A stretch of DNA of 64,000 nt from the NCBI GenBank assembly GCA_963457665.1, contig OY735215.1, forward strand, positions 39,011,325 to 39,075,324, given 5' to 3'. Position 1 is the stretch's first letter. Each line of letters begins with the position of its first letter. Positions 22,801-33,301 of this stretch are shown one piece after another. This DNA comes from Thysanoteuthis rhombus. Lineage: Eukaryota; Mollusca; Cephalopoda; Oegopsida; Thysanoteuthidae. A model generated the notes under the pieces. It was not told where the DNA came from, ran no database searches, and saw nothing but the letters and a program-made list of their open reading frames with translations. Made by a program: the position numbers and the translations under genes.

Positions 22801-24683
22801 CATTGGACGAGGTAAATCATGCAACCCCTTGGTTCTCCGATTTTTCATGTTGAATTGGTGATTATTGTAAAAACAATCCATCGCAAGTTATCAGAAAATA
22901 CTTTTTTTTCAAAGATAAATAAGATGCATTCAAAAAAGGGAAATAAATTGAAGAAAAGTCGATCGAGTGAATGACTATTTCTTCATCTCAAAAAGAAAAA
23001 AAAAAAAATAATAATCTCTCTTCAAAGTCTGGTTTAATGGTGGTCTACTGGATTCTCATATCTGCCTCCGCATTCAGTCTATTTCGATGATTATATATTT
23101 TTCTTATTGTGTATGCAGAAGTCTATATTGATAATGCTACTCCCCTCCATTGTCGGTAGGTCACTTCAGACTGGACACAATTTTTGTCAAAGACAAATCC
23201 CGATTCACTCGATCTCTATATTCTTTAGTATGTCAATAAAGACACTCTTGAGATGTAGATGCTTCAGTCAGAAATCAATGCAGAGAGGCATTTCTTTTTT
23301 TTTCCTCTCCTTTTTATGATCTCCAATGGATTCCCACTTGGATTTTAGATACCCATCAACATATTAATAGTTGGAAGAATCACTTCAAGTCTTTAGTGTA
23401 GTTTGGTTCAGAGACTGAAGCACTTCAAGAAGTTGGGAAAACAAGATTAAATTTATGACTATAACCGTTGAAGCTCTCGTCTAGGAGGCAAAATAACATT
23501 CAGATAAGTAGTAAACATTCTGATGTTCCGAGAAGTTGCAATAGAAGGTTACTGAAATTAGAAGCAAAAAAATACCAGAGAGGCATGATTTTATATTGGT
23601 TCCAATTTCGGGAAAAGTATAGAAGTTAATGCATTTTAGAGTAGAATTTGTTTTATACTTGATTCAACGAATGCTGTATGGCATTCTCCATTTTTGTCGT
23701 TATTACAAGGCAGCTCATTAGAAAAAAAATCTCTTCTTAAATTGAATTTTTGTATTGAAACGTATGAATTGTGTACAGAGCTCTTGCCTGATTGGATGAA
23801 GTACGCTCAAACAGATTGTATCAAATCAACCAAATAAACATAAATATGTTTATTGGATGAAAAGACAAAGTTAACTTTCTTTCAAACTTTTATTCTACCT
23901 CTCCCAACTCAACAGATTCTACGAAGTAGCTATAACATATTAGCAACAAACCAAAAAAAAAAATCACCTTCAAGCAAATAAGGTGAACATTTTGTCCTGG
24001 AGGAATTTCTGCCGACTTTGGGTCAATCTTTTTTTTATTGTTGCTGTCAGACAAGGAGAGGAATTCGGCTCTTCGACTAAATATCGATTTGTAGAGGAGA
24101 CTGGAAAAATCGTTTAGTAAGAACACATTTGGAGGTTGTGTGGTTTGTTAGTTAATGAAAACGAGAAGTTCGTGCTGACAATGTGAACTTCTAAGGAGTT
24201 ATGAGTGTTCTTAAAGAGAACGCCGGGAACTCTGAGCTCGCATACGAAATACTGGTGTGGTGAAAAAAAAGATTCCCGTCAACGGAAAGTTAATACTAAA
24301 TCATTTCGTACCCTCCCCTGTTGGCTCCTTAAACTTTCGTTAATTGTCCATACTATAAATACAATTCTGACTGTCTTCAGCGGGACATTTTCGTTAAAAG
24401 AAATAAGATGAACGATTGTAATGTAATTTTTCCCCCATTCTTTCAATAAGGACAAATGACCATCTCCCATATCAGTCAGTCAAGAGTTCAATTAGCGATC
24501 TACATCTACACAAATATGTATTCATAGATATCTATGCGTGTGCATAGTTTTCTTGGATAAGTTTATGTTCAGAATGATGCACGTGGGCCATGTTATGCAG
24601 TCATCTAGTATAATGCTTAATTTGTGTGAAATTTCTTAATGCTCTGTATTACTGTCACAACTCTTGATTTTAGAAAGGATATA

Positions 24684-25601
24684 TTAGGCTGATGCGAAAA
24701 AAACCCTGCAGTTTTTCGTCAACTTTAAACCAACAAATCTCTGCTTAGAATGAAAGTTGTCAATCGAAATAAGAACCTTCAGAATCTACATACATTTACA
24801 AACGAAGAACAAGTCCACTTATTCTCTGAGCATAGAATTCTGATGTCTTGGAGCCAATGGATTCTTCGAAGGCTTTTTGAGTTGTAGAAAACCCTCCTGA
24901 CAGGGAATAGTCGAGATGCATGAAAAAGTGGTAGTTAGTCGGGGAGAGGTCAAGTGAATAAACTGGATTGGGTAGAATTTCGTAATCTAGTTCCTTCAAT
25001 TTCTGAAGGGGCCCTTCGAGTGACGTGCAAGCTTTTTTCGTTTTCGTTTTTGTTTAGGGTCATTCGCACGACATATCGAGCCTTTTCGCTTTTCCAGTCA
25101 AGTACGCATGTCAAATAACCGTTGATCAACATCTATTTCCTCTGGAACCTCTCAAGTTTTTTCTTTGCGTGGGCTTACCCTAATAATGTCTCTCAATTGG
25201 ATGTCGTCTATCACAGAAGAACATCCACATCTTCATAGGTCTCATCTCCGTTTTGAAAGTTTTGGAACGAATCCCGAGCTATACGTCCGTTGACGGTCCC
25301 TTAGCCAAATACTGGGTTAATATTAAAAGCAATTTCCTCTGCTTTAAGTCCGATATTGTACTCATACGAAAAATTGCTTGAATTTGTTTTTTTTTTCCAT
25401 CTTAGATTCGACAGCCTCAAATAAACCAGGACAAATAGTGTGAAGAAAACGTTCATCTTAAATAAATAAGGCGAAAATCACACCTTGAATGGGTACATTA
25501 CATGAACATAGCTAAATAATGGTTTATTAAAGAAATAAGCATCAAAGTTAAAAACGAAAAACGAAAAACCAAAATCGTAATTATTTTTACATCAACCCCA
25601 A
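24684..25601 (-). mobile_element. Decayed mariner transposon with both inverted ends and TA flanks
   Basis: The low-coordinate end is TTAGGCTGATGCGAAAAAAA preceded by TA (24682-24683). The other end, read on the minus strand, is TTGGGGTTGATGTAAAAATA, flanked by TA at 25602-25603. Both resemble the mariner end TTAGGTTGGTGCAAAAGTAA. Between them, on the minus strand from about 25412, lies a broken transposase: ATGGAAAAAAAAAAC start, then YEYNIGLKAEEIAFNINPVF, then SFQNFQNGDETYED, and near the C-terminus YSLDLSPTNYHFF, the region of the third catalytic Asp. Length (918 bp against about 1.3 kb for intact mariners), stops and shifts show internal loss; it cannot encode active protein. Confidence 0.85.
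24796..25412 (-). pseudogene. Mariner transposase relic
   Basis: It is the coding remnant of the element just described. It enters with a helix-turn-helix-like N-terminus (AEEIAFNINPVF then GTVNGRIARDS) and the linker NGDETYED. A large central part carrying the first two catalytic Asp residues is missing or unreadable. The C-terminal 67 residues are open and keep SLDLSPTNYHFF and the mariner-like FYAQRISGL. Several stops and at least one frameshift break it. Confidence 0.8.
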
Positions 25602-25603
25602 TA

Positions 25604-27441
25604 AAAAAGATTATAAAAAAAAACGTCATCTTTCCCATGATTGTGTAATAACACTCTTCGCCTATCAATCTGTCTCTATGGACATTTAATGATGGGTAAA
25701 GGACTTGTCGGATGAAGAGAATGAAAAGAAAAACAAAAATAAATCAAGATTTCGAGAAGAAAGGAAGAAGGGCGGAAAAGTAATGCAAGAAAAGATGGAA
25801 GAAAAAAGATTTGAGGAATGAAAAATATGAACGTAAGAAAAGAATTGAAAAAAATAAAATGGAATAACAACGATCACCAAAAGATTCAAAACAGGTTTTT
25901 AAATCGCTGGAACATATGAAACGCTCTCTTCGGTCGAAGCGGGAAGAGCCAGAGGCAGTAGCGCAGTTAGAGATGTTGGGGGCCCTGGGGCTTGGCTAAT
26001 TGAGCGGCCCCCGCCAACATTCACTGAGATGTGATCAACTTAATTGGTGAACAACAACCCCAAAGGCTGATTTTTCTTAAATTATGCAATTCATGTACAC
26101 TGAGGATAAAAAGTATCTGATACATTTCAAATTGGACATTTTTTTACACCTCCATAATTGACGGAAAACTTGGACCAAAGATTGAAAAAATCTAAACATC
26201 CAAAATATATTAGAACGAAATTAAAAAGTTGTGTACAAAAATCAGAAGTTTTTCGTCCAAATTCTGTCAACTTCGAAGTATCGGATACTTTTTGCACTCG
26301 TTGTATGTCCAAATATATCCCTGTTTTTGTATAATGTTAGCAGAAGTGCAGTAAGTGAACCACTATTTATATATTAACCGCCACCACCATTCTCAGCTAT
26401 GCCTATAACCGAAGGAAAGGGTCGACAGTCCTGTCCAGACAAAACGAATTGTGAGGCAGGAAACACTTCTTTTATGAACTATACATTTATGTCTTGAAAA
26501 CTGTTTGTAGTTATGAATGGATGAATTCTTAAAAGTTGAAATAAAAAGTATAAAGGCCTTCGACAGAAAACGGCTGAGATAGAAAGAATGGCAACTAGTT
26601 TTTCATTAGGACTGTTATCTCCGGGATACCTGACTTCTGAAAATTCTAACCATAAATATTTAAAAAAACGTTATACATTTAAAATAATGAGGTGCCCAGT
26701 AACCAGTACAATAGTTTTCATTCTAATCAATTCAGCAGTTCTTTAGTTCAGTCTTTTTTTTTGCATGTTGACATGGTTATTTATACATAAAATGTAAACA
26801 ATCAGACCGACCGTAACTCAACATTTTTAAATTCCTTGGTTTTGTCGTTGTAGCCAAATTTCAGCCAGATCCATCAAGATTTAAGAAATTTTCCCAATAG
26901 TTAACAAAAACCCCATTTTTGCTTATAAAATGTAAACGAGTGTTCGGATCGGCCATAACTCACCACCCCAGTATCATCTCTCCACAAATCTACATACAAA
27001 ATTTCACTGAAATACATTAAGGAATAAAGAAGTTATCCGATCGAGAAAATGACACAACGACAACAGATACTCATAGCAAATGATAGTCCCCGGCTTCTTT
27101 TTTTCTGCCGAGGACAATCATCGAAATCCTTACAGTCGGTCATTCTATCAACGACGAGTTAACGAAGGGAATGGAGAGATTGAACTAACTCAGTCTCAGC
27201 ACCATTACAAAGTGGTTGTCAGAGTGAGACTGAGGTAAAAAGTGGATTGGAAAATCTCTTTCTTTCTCTCTCAGCTACAAAGAGCTACACGAGCTGGACC
27301 CCACGATTTTAGGGATCCCGAAACTCAGTTTGAAAAGTAAAAAAAAAGTAAGGTTCATATTATCCAATGACAGAGATAGAGAACTTTCTCTAAACCTATG
27401 TTTACATTCTTGTTTAAATCAGTTCTTGAGTTGGCCCATAC
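25604..27441. other. Gene-free stretch containing a MITE
   Basis: Apart from the MITE at 26098-26303 and a weak relative (26930-27060) of the 22160 tandem repeat, nothing is recognised. A GC-richer patch at 25920-26020 (GGGGGCCCTGGGG, GCGGCCCCCGCC) stands out from its AT-rich surroundings but shows no gene structure. Confidence 0.45.
26098..26303. mobile_element. 206-bp Tc1/mariner-type MITE
   Basis: The left end CACTGAGGATAAAAAGTATC continues TGATAC; the reverse complement of the right end is CAACGAGTGCAAAAAGTATC then CGATAC, identical at 20 of 26 positions by eye. TA dinucleotides flank both ends (26096-26097, 26304-26305), the expected target duplication of Tc1/mariner elements. The interior is non-coding. 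Confidence 0.75.
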
Positions 27442-28118
27442 ATGAGCTTCAGTAAAACGAAAGTCATGTGCAACAATCACATCAAGAATAAGGACTTAAC
27501 TGTCAGAATCGAAGATGCAAAATTGGGGAAAGTAGGCCCCTACATCTACTTAGGACAGCGAATCTCTATGAAACCCACAAAAAAAAGAAAAAGAAATCAA
27601 ACGAAGAATCATCCAAGGATGGCAAGCCTTTGGCAGAGCAAGCTCAACCATCGAAAACAAGACTATCCCAATAGTCCTAAAAAGAAGAGTATACAATCAA
27701 TGCATTCTCCAGATAGTCACTTATGGAGCTGAAACATGGAACCTAACCAAGAGACAGACCTGCAAACTGAGACGCATGCAACATGCACACGAGAGAATCA
27801 TGCTCAACGTCATATGGAGAGATCACAAGACAGCGCAGTATATCAGGAAGAAAACAGGAATCCGAGACATCAAAGAATCTATTAGAAAACTTGAACGGCA
27901 ATGGGCAGACCATGTTGCAAGAATGGCAGACAATTGATGGACTCACAACATGGATCCCCAGAGATCACATGCAAAACCGAGGCAAACAGAATACAAGATG
28001 GAGAGAAAAACTAGACAAATTCAGAATATACTGGCTCCGCGTCGCCCATGTCAAAGAAATATGGCGGATCCTGGGGAAGGTTTATGTCCAATGACGGACG
28101 TTAAAAGACTCATGATGA
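27442..28118 (+). pseudogene. RTE-type LINE 3'-end fragment (copy B)
   Basis: Two overlapping open pieces in different frames (27442-27732, 27783-28094) cover the end of the polyprotein: SFSKTKVMCNNHIKNKDLTV, YIYLGQRISMKPT, then after a shift RITRQRSISGRK territory and GHVARM-equivalent positions. The nucleotide sequence continues through GGATCCCCAGAGATCACATG and AAATATGGCGGATCCTGGGG. It ends GACGTTAAAAGACTCATGAT with a short (GAT)n tail. Frameshifts, including one at an A-rich run near 27580, and lack of the N-terminal two thirds make it dead. It is typical of 5'-truncated RTE copies. Confidence 0.9.
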
Positions 28119-28615
28119 TGATCATATATTCAGTCAGGGGTCAGCATTACAGCCCAGGATCTAAATCCAGAACAGTGTTTTGCCAAATATTCTCAAGACG
28201 GTCCAGCATTTCGTAGCATCTGAACACATCACGGACGAACTCACTTTGTCATCAACGTCATTGCTTCCTCCATGTCTAAGAAACCAAACCAGCGCTCCCT
28301 CTAAACTATGCATAAGAAAAAAAAACAACGTCTCACAGTAAAATTTTGACACTTAGAAATTTCCAGATAAAGGAAAAAAGATTAAAAGATAAATATCATA
28401 ACTGATCCAACTTGAGCCATGAATTAATGAGTTGTAGGAACATTGGTTCAAACAGATGTGTTCACCGAAATCGGTGACGATATCCAGCCAATTCAATTCG
28501 TCGTCTATCTCTTCAAGTCGGTGCAGTAGAAAGAAAATCCTCAACTTACAAGATAAAAACACTCTTCCACTAGACGTCGCAACCTGAGAGAAGTAGCTTT
28601 GGGGACATTCACAAC

Positions 28616-28676
28616 TCCTTAGCGCCTTGGTTCGGATCATCATCATCATCATCACCACCACCACCATCCTTATCAT
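28616..28676. repeat. (ATC)n(ACC)n trinucleotide run
   Basis: TCATCATCATCATCATCACC grades into CACCACCACCATCC. It resembles the tails of minus-strand RTE copies elsewhere in the window, but no RTE body adjoins it. Confidence 0.8.
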
Positions 28677-28679
28677 CTT

Positions 28680-29286
28680 CCATGATCACCAACCGATCAT
28701 ATGATATTGAGTTTTATGCAGACGTAGCATTTGATGATATGATTGCAGTATGCAACTTGAAGGAAAAAACTTTTTCCTCTTCCTGAGTAATGAATGCCAT
28801 TTTCTGGTCAATCTATCTGTAAAAATATAAAAATTACTTTTATTCCCTTCAAGGTTTTTTTATCAGAACATTGATGATTTATAATTTACCTATTTTGCAT
28901 CTGAAAGCTTAGGAAAGACATTTGAATGCTGCAAACCCCTTGTACGGAGCTGTGAAAAATCGTTTCACGAAGCCTAATTTTATGTGCAGCGTTGACCCCC
29001 AACGCCTTCCACGGGTTAACCAGTGGTTCCCATGTGATGCTGTTCATTCTCACGTATTATGCAGGTGGCAATGGCCTGACCCGCCTTTGGTAGTGCGCCA
29101 GGATGTCTCTCTGCTGTCCTGGAGGCAAAGATAGCGTAGAGTCTCATCAGGAATGTCATCTTGACAACTGAGGCATTGCAGGTGTGATGGGGTACATAGA
29201 ATGTGTCCTGATCCTCGATAAGAGTGTCGAAATATGCCTTGTAGGCCTCACACATCTAATGCTATCACTGTCACTGTCACTGTCAT
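28680..29286. other. Unassigned stretch with a 79-codon minus-strand open frame
   Basis: Nothing is firmly recognised. On the minus strand 29255-29016 an open frame starts MCEAYKAYFDTLIEDQDTFY and continues VPHHTCNASV. It could be a transposon-derived fragment; I see no splice sites or neighbours that support a gene. Confidence 0.3.
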
Positions 29287-29612
29287 AGAACCTTAACAAA
29301 AGACTGGCCCGCGAACTGAGAAGCATGCGACGTGCACGTGAGCGAATCTTGCCCAACATCACTCGTGGAGACCACAAGACAGCACAGACTCAAATGGCAA
29401 TGGGCTGGTCATGTTGCAAGAATGGCTGACAACCGATGGACATCACGACTAACAGCATAGATCCCCATAGATCAAATGCAGAACCGAAGCCGGCAGAATA
29501 TAAGATGGCAAGACGAACTGGACAGGTTCAGAAAATATTAGCTCCGCAACGCCCATGATAGAGGGAATGTCTGCACTCAAAAACGGACGATAAAGGAATG
29601 ATGATGATGATG
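29287..29612 (+). pseudogene. RTE-type LINE 3'-end fragment (copy C), internally deleted
   Basis: It begins AACCTTAACAAAAGACTGGC and follows the family as far as CACAAGACAGCACAG. It then jumps directly to ACTCAAATGGCAATGGGCTG, losing about 60 bases that encode the YIREKTGIRDII segment. It continues through GACAACCGATGGACATCACG to an ATGATGATGATGAT tail. Stops (AGCATAG, TATTAG) interrupt it. Confidence 0.9.
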
Positions 29613-29655
29613 ATATTTCAAAATATTACTGTCTTGGTCATACAATTAAAATTCG

Positions 29656-29657
<2 letters not shown>

Positions 29658-29704
<47 letters not shown>

Positions 29705-29723
29705 TAATAATAATAATAATAAT
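29658..29723. repeat. (AAT)n microsatellite
   Basis: About 65 bp of ATA/AAT repeat with one ATG interruption. It directly abuts a LINE 3'-end segment whose own family carries an (AAC)n(AAT)n tail at 30590-30630. Confidence 0.95.
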
Positions 29724-30015
29724 ACCCGAAGACACTGAGGGCGAGACTGGAGGAGCTCGGGATGAAGAGAAAGATTGAGACTATTCAGACCACGGTACTG
29801 CTAGGAACCGCACAGATACTAGGGAAAGTGCTAGAAATATAAGGTCAGTAACACTAAATGTTAGCAGTGGCCAAACAGAGGGAGGAAAATGAAAGCAGAG
29901 AAGCGTGATAGGCGATGGAGAGAAGAGATGTTGGCTGAAGACCTGAGGAGACTTGCTGTCACTTAGCCTTCAGCAATGACCCCCAGAAACAGGTGTAAAA
30001 CTATAAACCACAGAA
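29724..30015 (+). pseudogene. 3' end of a second LINE family (copy 1)
   Basis: The opening frame reads RARLEELGMKRKIETIQTT then LLGTAQILGKVLEI and a stop, the kind of LGTA-I-RKVL C-terminus found at the end of some LINE reverse transcriptases. The non-coding part then reads GACCTGAGGAGACTTGCTGT, CAC, CAGCAATGACC, matching 30520-30560 closely. The 5' portion is missing. Confidence 0.6.
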
Positions 30016-30044
30016 TTGCTGTGATCTATGAGAAAAACCAGATA

Positions 30045-30497
30045 ATCCCAAAATCCTGAAAAGAAGAGTATGCAACCAATGCATTCTCCCAATAGTCACT
30101 TATGGAGCTGAAACATGGAACCCAACCAAGAGACAGGGCTGCAAACTGAGAAGTATGCAACGTGTGCATGAGAGAATCATGCTCAACCTTACATGGAGAG
30201 ATCACAAGACAGCACAGTATATAAGGAAGAAAATGGGTGTTCGTGACATCATAGAAACAATTAAAAAACTCAAATGGAAATGGGCAGGCCATGTTGCAAG
30301 AATGAAAGACAACCGATGGACATCAAGACTCACAACATGGATCCCCAGAGATCACATAAGAAACCGAGGCCGACAGAACACAAGATGGAAAGATGAACTT
30401 GATAGATTCAGGAAATACTGGCTCTGCAATGCCCATGATAGGGAATTGAGGCGAATCCTGGGGAAAATCTATGTCCAACGAAGACTGATGATGATAA
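30045..30497 (+). pseudogene. RTE-type LINE 3'-end fragment (copy D)
   Basis: One frame is open for 123 codons (30155-30526): QRVHERIMLNLTWRDHKTAQ, then KKLKWKWAGHVARMKDNRWT, WIPRDHIRNRGRQNTRW and KDELDRFRKYWLC. This is one of the least-damaged copies of the post-RT region. It is 5'-truncated upstream of the reverse transcriptase domain and ends with TCCAACGAAGACTGATGATG. It appears inserted in, or joined to, the second LINE family, whose 3' ends flank it on both sides. Confidence 0.9.
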
Positions 30498-30504
30498 GAA
30501 TGTG

Positions 30505-30640
30505 GAGAGGAGGGCTGGATACTTGAGGAGACTTGCTGTCACTCAACTTCCAGCGGTAACCACAAGGCAACTGGCGTGAAATTGCAAACAACAACAACAA
30601 CAACAATAATAATAATAATAAAAAATAATAATTCTATACT
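30505..30640 (+). pseudogene. 3' end of the second LINE family (copy 2) with (AAC)n(AAT)n tail
   Basis: It shares CTTGAGGAGACTTGCTGTCA and the following CTCAACTTCCAGCGGTAACC pattern with copy 1, then ends in (AAC)6-like and (AAT)6-like repeats at 30585-30630. The tail shows that the element carries its own trinucleotide 3' repeats. Confidence 0.6.
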
Positions 30641-30949
30641 TTTTACATAAAAGCCATTAGAAAATAACACTCTACCCCAGAAACAAAAATTATGCTGCAC
30701 TGGGCTGTTGCTTTGGGAAGCGTTCTAAACCTTTTCTGATAAGCTTGGGATTTGGAGAAAAAAAAAAATAATAGAAAACAGTTCTCCAAGAGACAGGGAT
30801 AATGAAGAGAAAATTGCATGAGCTCTGAGGAATCTTGGTTACTTTTGGTTTCTATTAGTAATCGCGAGAGAATTCTTGAATGAAGAAACGGCAAAAGCAA
30901 TAATATGATGAGAAGTAAGAAAATAGGGCACAGAAAAAAGAATATATAC

Positions 30950-30955
30950 ACACAC

Positions 30956-31039
<84 letters not shown>

Positions 31040-31063
31040 AGATATAGATATATATATGTATAT
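30950..31063. repeat. Compound (TA)n(CA)n(TA)n(GATATA)n microsatellite
   Basis: CA repeats are flanked on both sides by TA repeats, followed by five TAGATA units. Long valine/tyrosine-type frames across it are repeat artefacts. Confidence 0.95.
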
Positions 31064-31679
31064 AGAGAGAGCCAGTGAGAGTCAAGAGATGTGAAAGACA
31101 GGGAATTGGAAAGAAGATACTAGAAAAATATTTTTTAAAATCGGAAAATCTTTGGAAATGGAGGATAGATTTTTGTATATAACTGTAGGAACCAGTAGAT
31201 ATTTCGCTTGTTCTTTTTAATCATTCAGTTCGCTTAAATATCTTTTAATCTATCTATCTTATCTCGTTAGTATCTGTATATTGTTCATATGTAATGCCTG
31301 CTGTATGGTTTTATCGTGTATCACAATATCTACGTCGCATATACAAATATTATTCATATATCCCTATTAGATGAATATTCAATGGATTCATTGACGTCAA
31401 AGTTATGCATTTCCCTGCGTAAATCGTTTGCATAAACATGAATATGCAAACTACTCAATTTTTTTCCCGCGCGTATGGCCATGTAACGTAGTCAGTATCT
31501 CTGAATACGTACCAAAAGAAAAAGAATGGACTCTGTTCAAAGACCGCGATTTTCCACATACAATTTATGATTGTATTTAGCAACATTTCTCTTTGTAATG
31601 AAAAATATTATCGATATAAAAAAAAATATTAGCTTCCAATTGATTTTTCTAGTTAATCCATCCAAAACAAAAAAAAAAA

Positions 31680-31727
31680 TCATCAAAAATAAAAGGAAAA
31701 ATATCGTCCGAAATGCAATATAATTAA

Positions 31728-31793
<66 letters not shown>

Positions 31794-31800
31794 TTATAAA
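31680..31800. repeat. Third copy of the ATCAGAAATAAAATG repeat followed by (AT)n
   Basis: ATCAAAAATAAAAGGAAAAA then CGTCCGAAATGCAATATAAT matches the copies at 224 and 499. It runs straight into about 60 bp of TA repeat (31731-31790). Confidence 0.6.
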
Positions 31801-31874
31801 AAGTGTTTAGTTTGCATCCTTTTTTCTTTTTTCCATTCTATTTTTATATCAAGAATTGATTTAAAAATACATGA

Positions 31875-32200
31875 CATCATCATCATAAGCAACAACAACA
31901 ACAACAATAACAAAAATCTTTTATCGTCCGAGGATTCGCCACATCTCTCTATCGCGGGCGTCGTGGAGTAAATATTTTCTAAACTTGTCTAGTTCGTCTT
32001 GTCATCTTACATTATGCCGGCTTCGGTTCTGTATTTAATCTCTGGAGATCCATGTTGTGAGTCGTGATGTCCATCGGTTGTCAGCCATTCTTGCAACATG
32101 ACCAGCCCATTGCCATTTGAGCTTCCTAGTGGTTTCTCTAATGTCTTGGATATATACTAACATACCGTGCTGTCCTGTAGTCTGTCCATGTGATGTTGAG
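31875..32200 (-). pseudogene. RTE-type LINE 3' end (copy E, distal part)
   Basis: On the minus strand the frame reads SYLALVETRINRR, then after an indel RETTRKLKWQWAGHVARMAD and NRWTSRLTTWISRD. The terminal nucleotides are CCTCGGACGATAAAAG with a (TTG/GAT) tail. It is the 3' half of the copy whose reverse transcriptase part lies at 32640-33301; about 440 bp of foreign sequence separates them. Confidence 0.85.
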
Positions 32201-32639
32201 CGCCTATTTATTCGTGTTTCCACGAGGGCGAGATATGACACGAGGACGAGTTTAACGTGGGATGGAACACTCTCAAAAATAACCCCAGCAGACGCAACTG
32301 AGGTCGCGAAGGCGTCAGGAGGAGCCTGACCTGTCCCTCAAAGTGCAATTGGGCAGTGCCGCCCCGGGACTAACTGCTTCCCTGTAGCTGGACCGGGTTT
32401 ATTTATCCAAATTTCACCCTTGATAACACAAGATATAGAAATACAAATCTCTAGCCCATTTGGCTGGCAAGCTTCAATACCGGTTGTAATGGGGGAGACC
32501 CAAGGATGAATCTAAAGGTTCCCGATGTACTCAGCAACGCACAGCGTCAGTGTCCCCTCATTGGCTAAGGCATTGCGTCTGCACCCTATGTCTTTATGCC
32601 CACCTGCCACACAATGTCCATCCTATTTGGCTGACAAGC
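32201..32639. other. Foreign segment interrupting RTE copy E
   Basis: The stretch is GC-richer than its surroundings (for example CGAAGGCGTCAGGAGGAGCC and GTGCCGCCCCGGGAC) and has no RTE homology. It carries a word repeated about 165 bases apart (CCATTTGGCTGGCAAGC near 32458 and CTATTTGGCTGACAAGC near 32624). No tail, inverted ends or coding frame could be assigned, so an insertion or rearrangement are both possible. Confidence 0.5.
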
Positions 32640-33301
32640 GTCAGGACTAATGGAATTTTCTTGTTCTTAAAGGTTGGGCTTGCTTTGGCGAAGGCTTGCC
32701 ACCTTAAAAAGATTTTTTGCTTGATTTTTTCTTTTGAGGGTTTCATGGAGACTCGTTGACCTAGGTAAATGTAGCAGTCAACTTTGTCTAGCTTTGCGGT
32801 TTTGATTTTGATTGTCGTGCGTTTATTTCGGACATGTTCGTTGTATATGACCTTTGTTTTGCAGAAGTTCATGTGAAGGTCAACTTTCTTGCTTTCTTCC
32901 TTCAGTTCATCTAGCATTAGTTGGAGGTTCTGGAGAAAAAAGATGATGTCGTTTGAAAATCTGAAGTTACTTAAGTATTTGCCATCTATTCTGATTCTCT
33001 TGTTTTCACAGCGTAGGTTTCTGAAGATCATCTCGAGGCAGGCTATAAAGAGTTTTGGTGAGCTAGTATCACCTTGTCTTACACATTCTTGGAGCTGAAA
33101 GGGCTCTCAGTCTTTATGCAGTCTGATAAAAGAGCTGCTGTGACGATATATACGTTGTAAATCTCGGATGTATACAGGATCTACACCTTGTAGGGTGATA
33201 GCATTAATGATCTTGGGAATTTGTAAGGCCTCCTTGAAGTCTATAAATGCTACCGCGAATGTCATTTTATATTTTGTTGCTTTCTCTTTTAGTTGAATCA
33301 T
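32640..33301 (-). pseudogene. RTE-type LINE reverse transcriptase fragment (copy E, proximal part)
   Basis: The minus-strand frames (33301-33107, then 33031-32594) carry reverse transcriptase landmarks: VAFIDFKEALQIPK (motif A with its Asp), a downstream GVDPVYIRDLQRIY, and NFRFSNDIIFFLQN in place of the Y/F-ADD motif C, where one catalytic residue context is altered (SND for ADD). LDELKEESKKVDLHMNFCKT and YIYLGQRVSMKPSK follow. A frameshift separates the two pieces. This is the longest RTE copy in the window and the only one that reaches into the RT domain; it is inactive. Confidence 0.88.

Larger units (their letters stand above)
18469..24683. other. Gene-free stretch with SINE and dispersed repeats
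   Basis: No supported gene. It contains a word shared with 16370 (18755-18815), a T run of about 40 (18848-18887), the tRNA/5S-like SINE (19150-19450), the GGGAAGTAA repeat copy 2 (21135-21325), a short CTACTA run (21523-21545), and a degenerate tandem of about 150-bp units (22160-22800). Confidence 0.45.
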
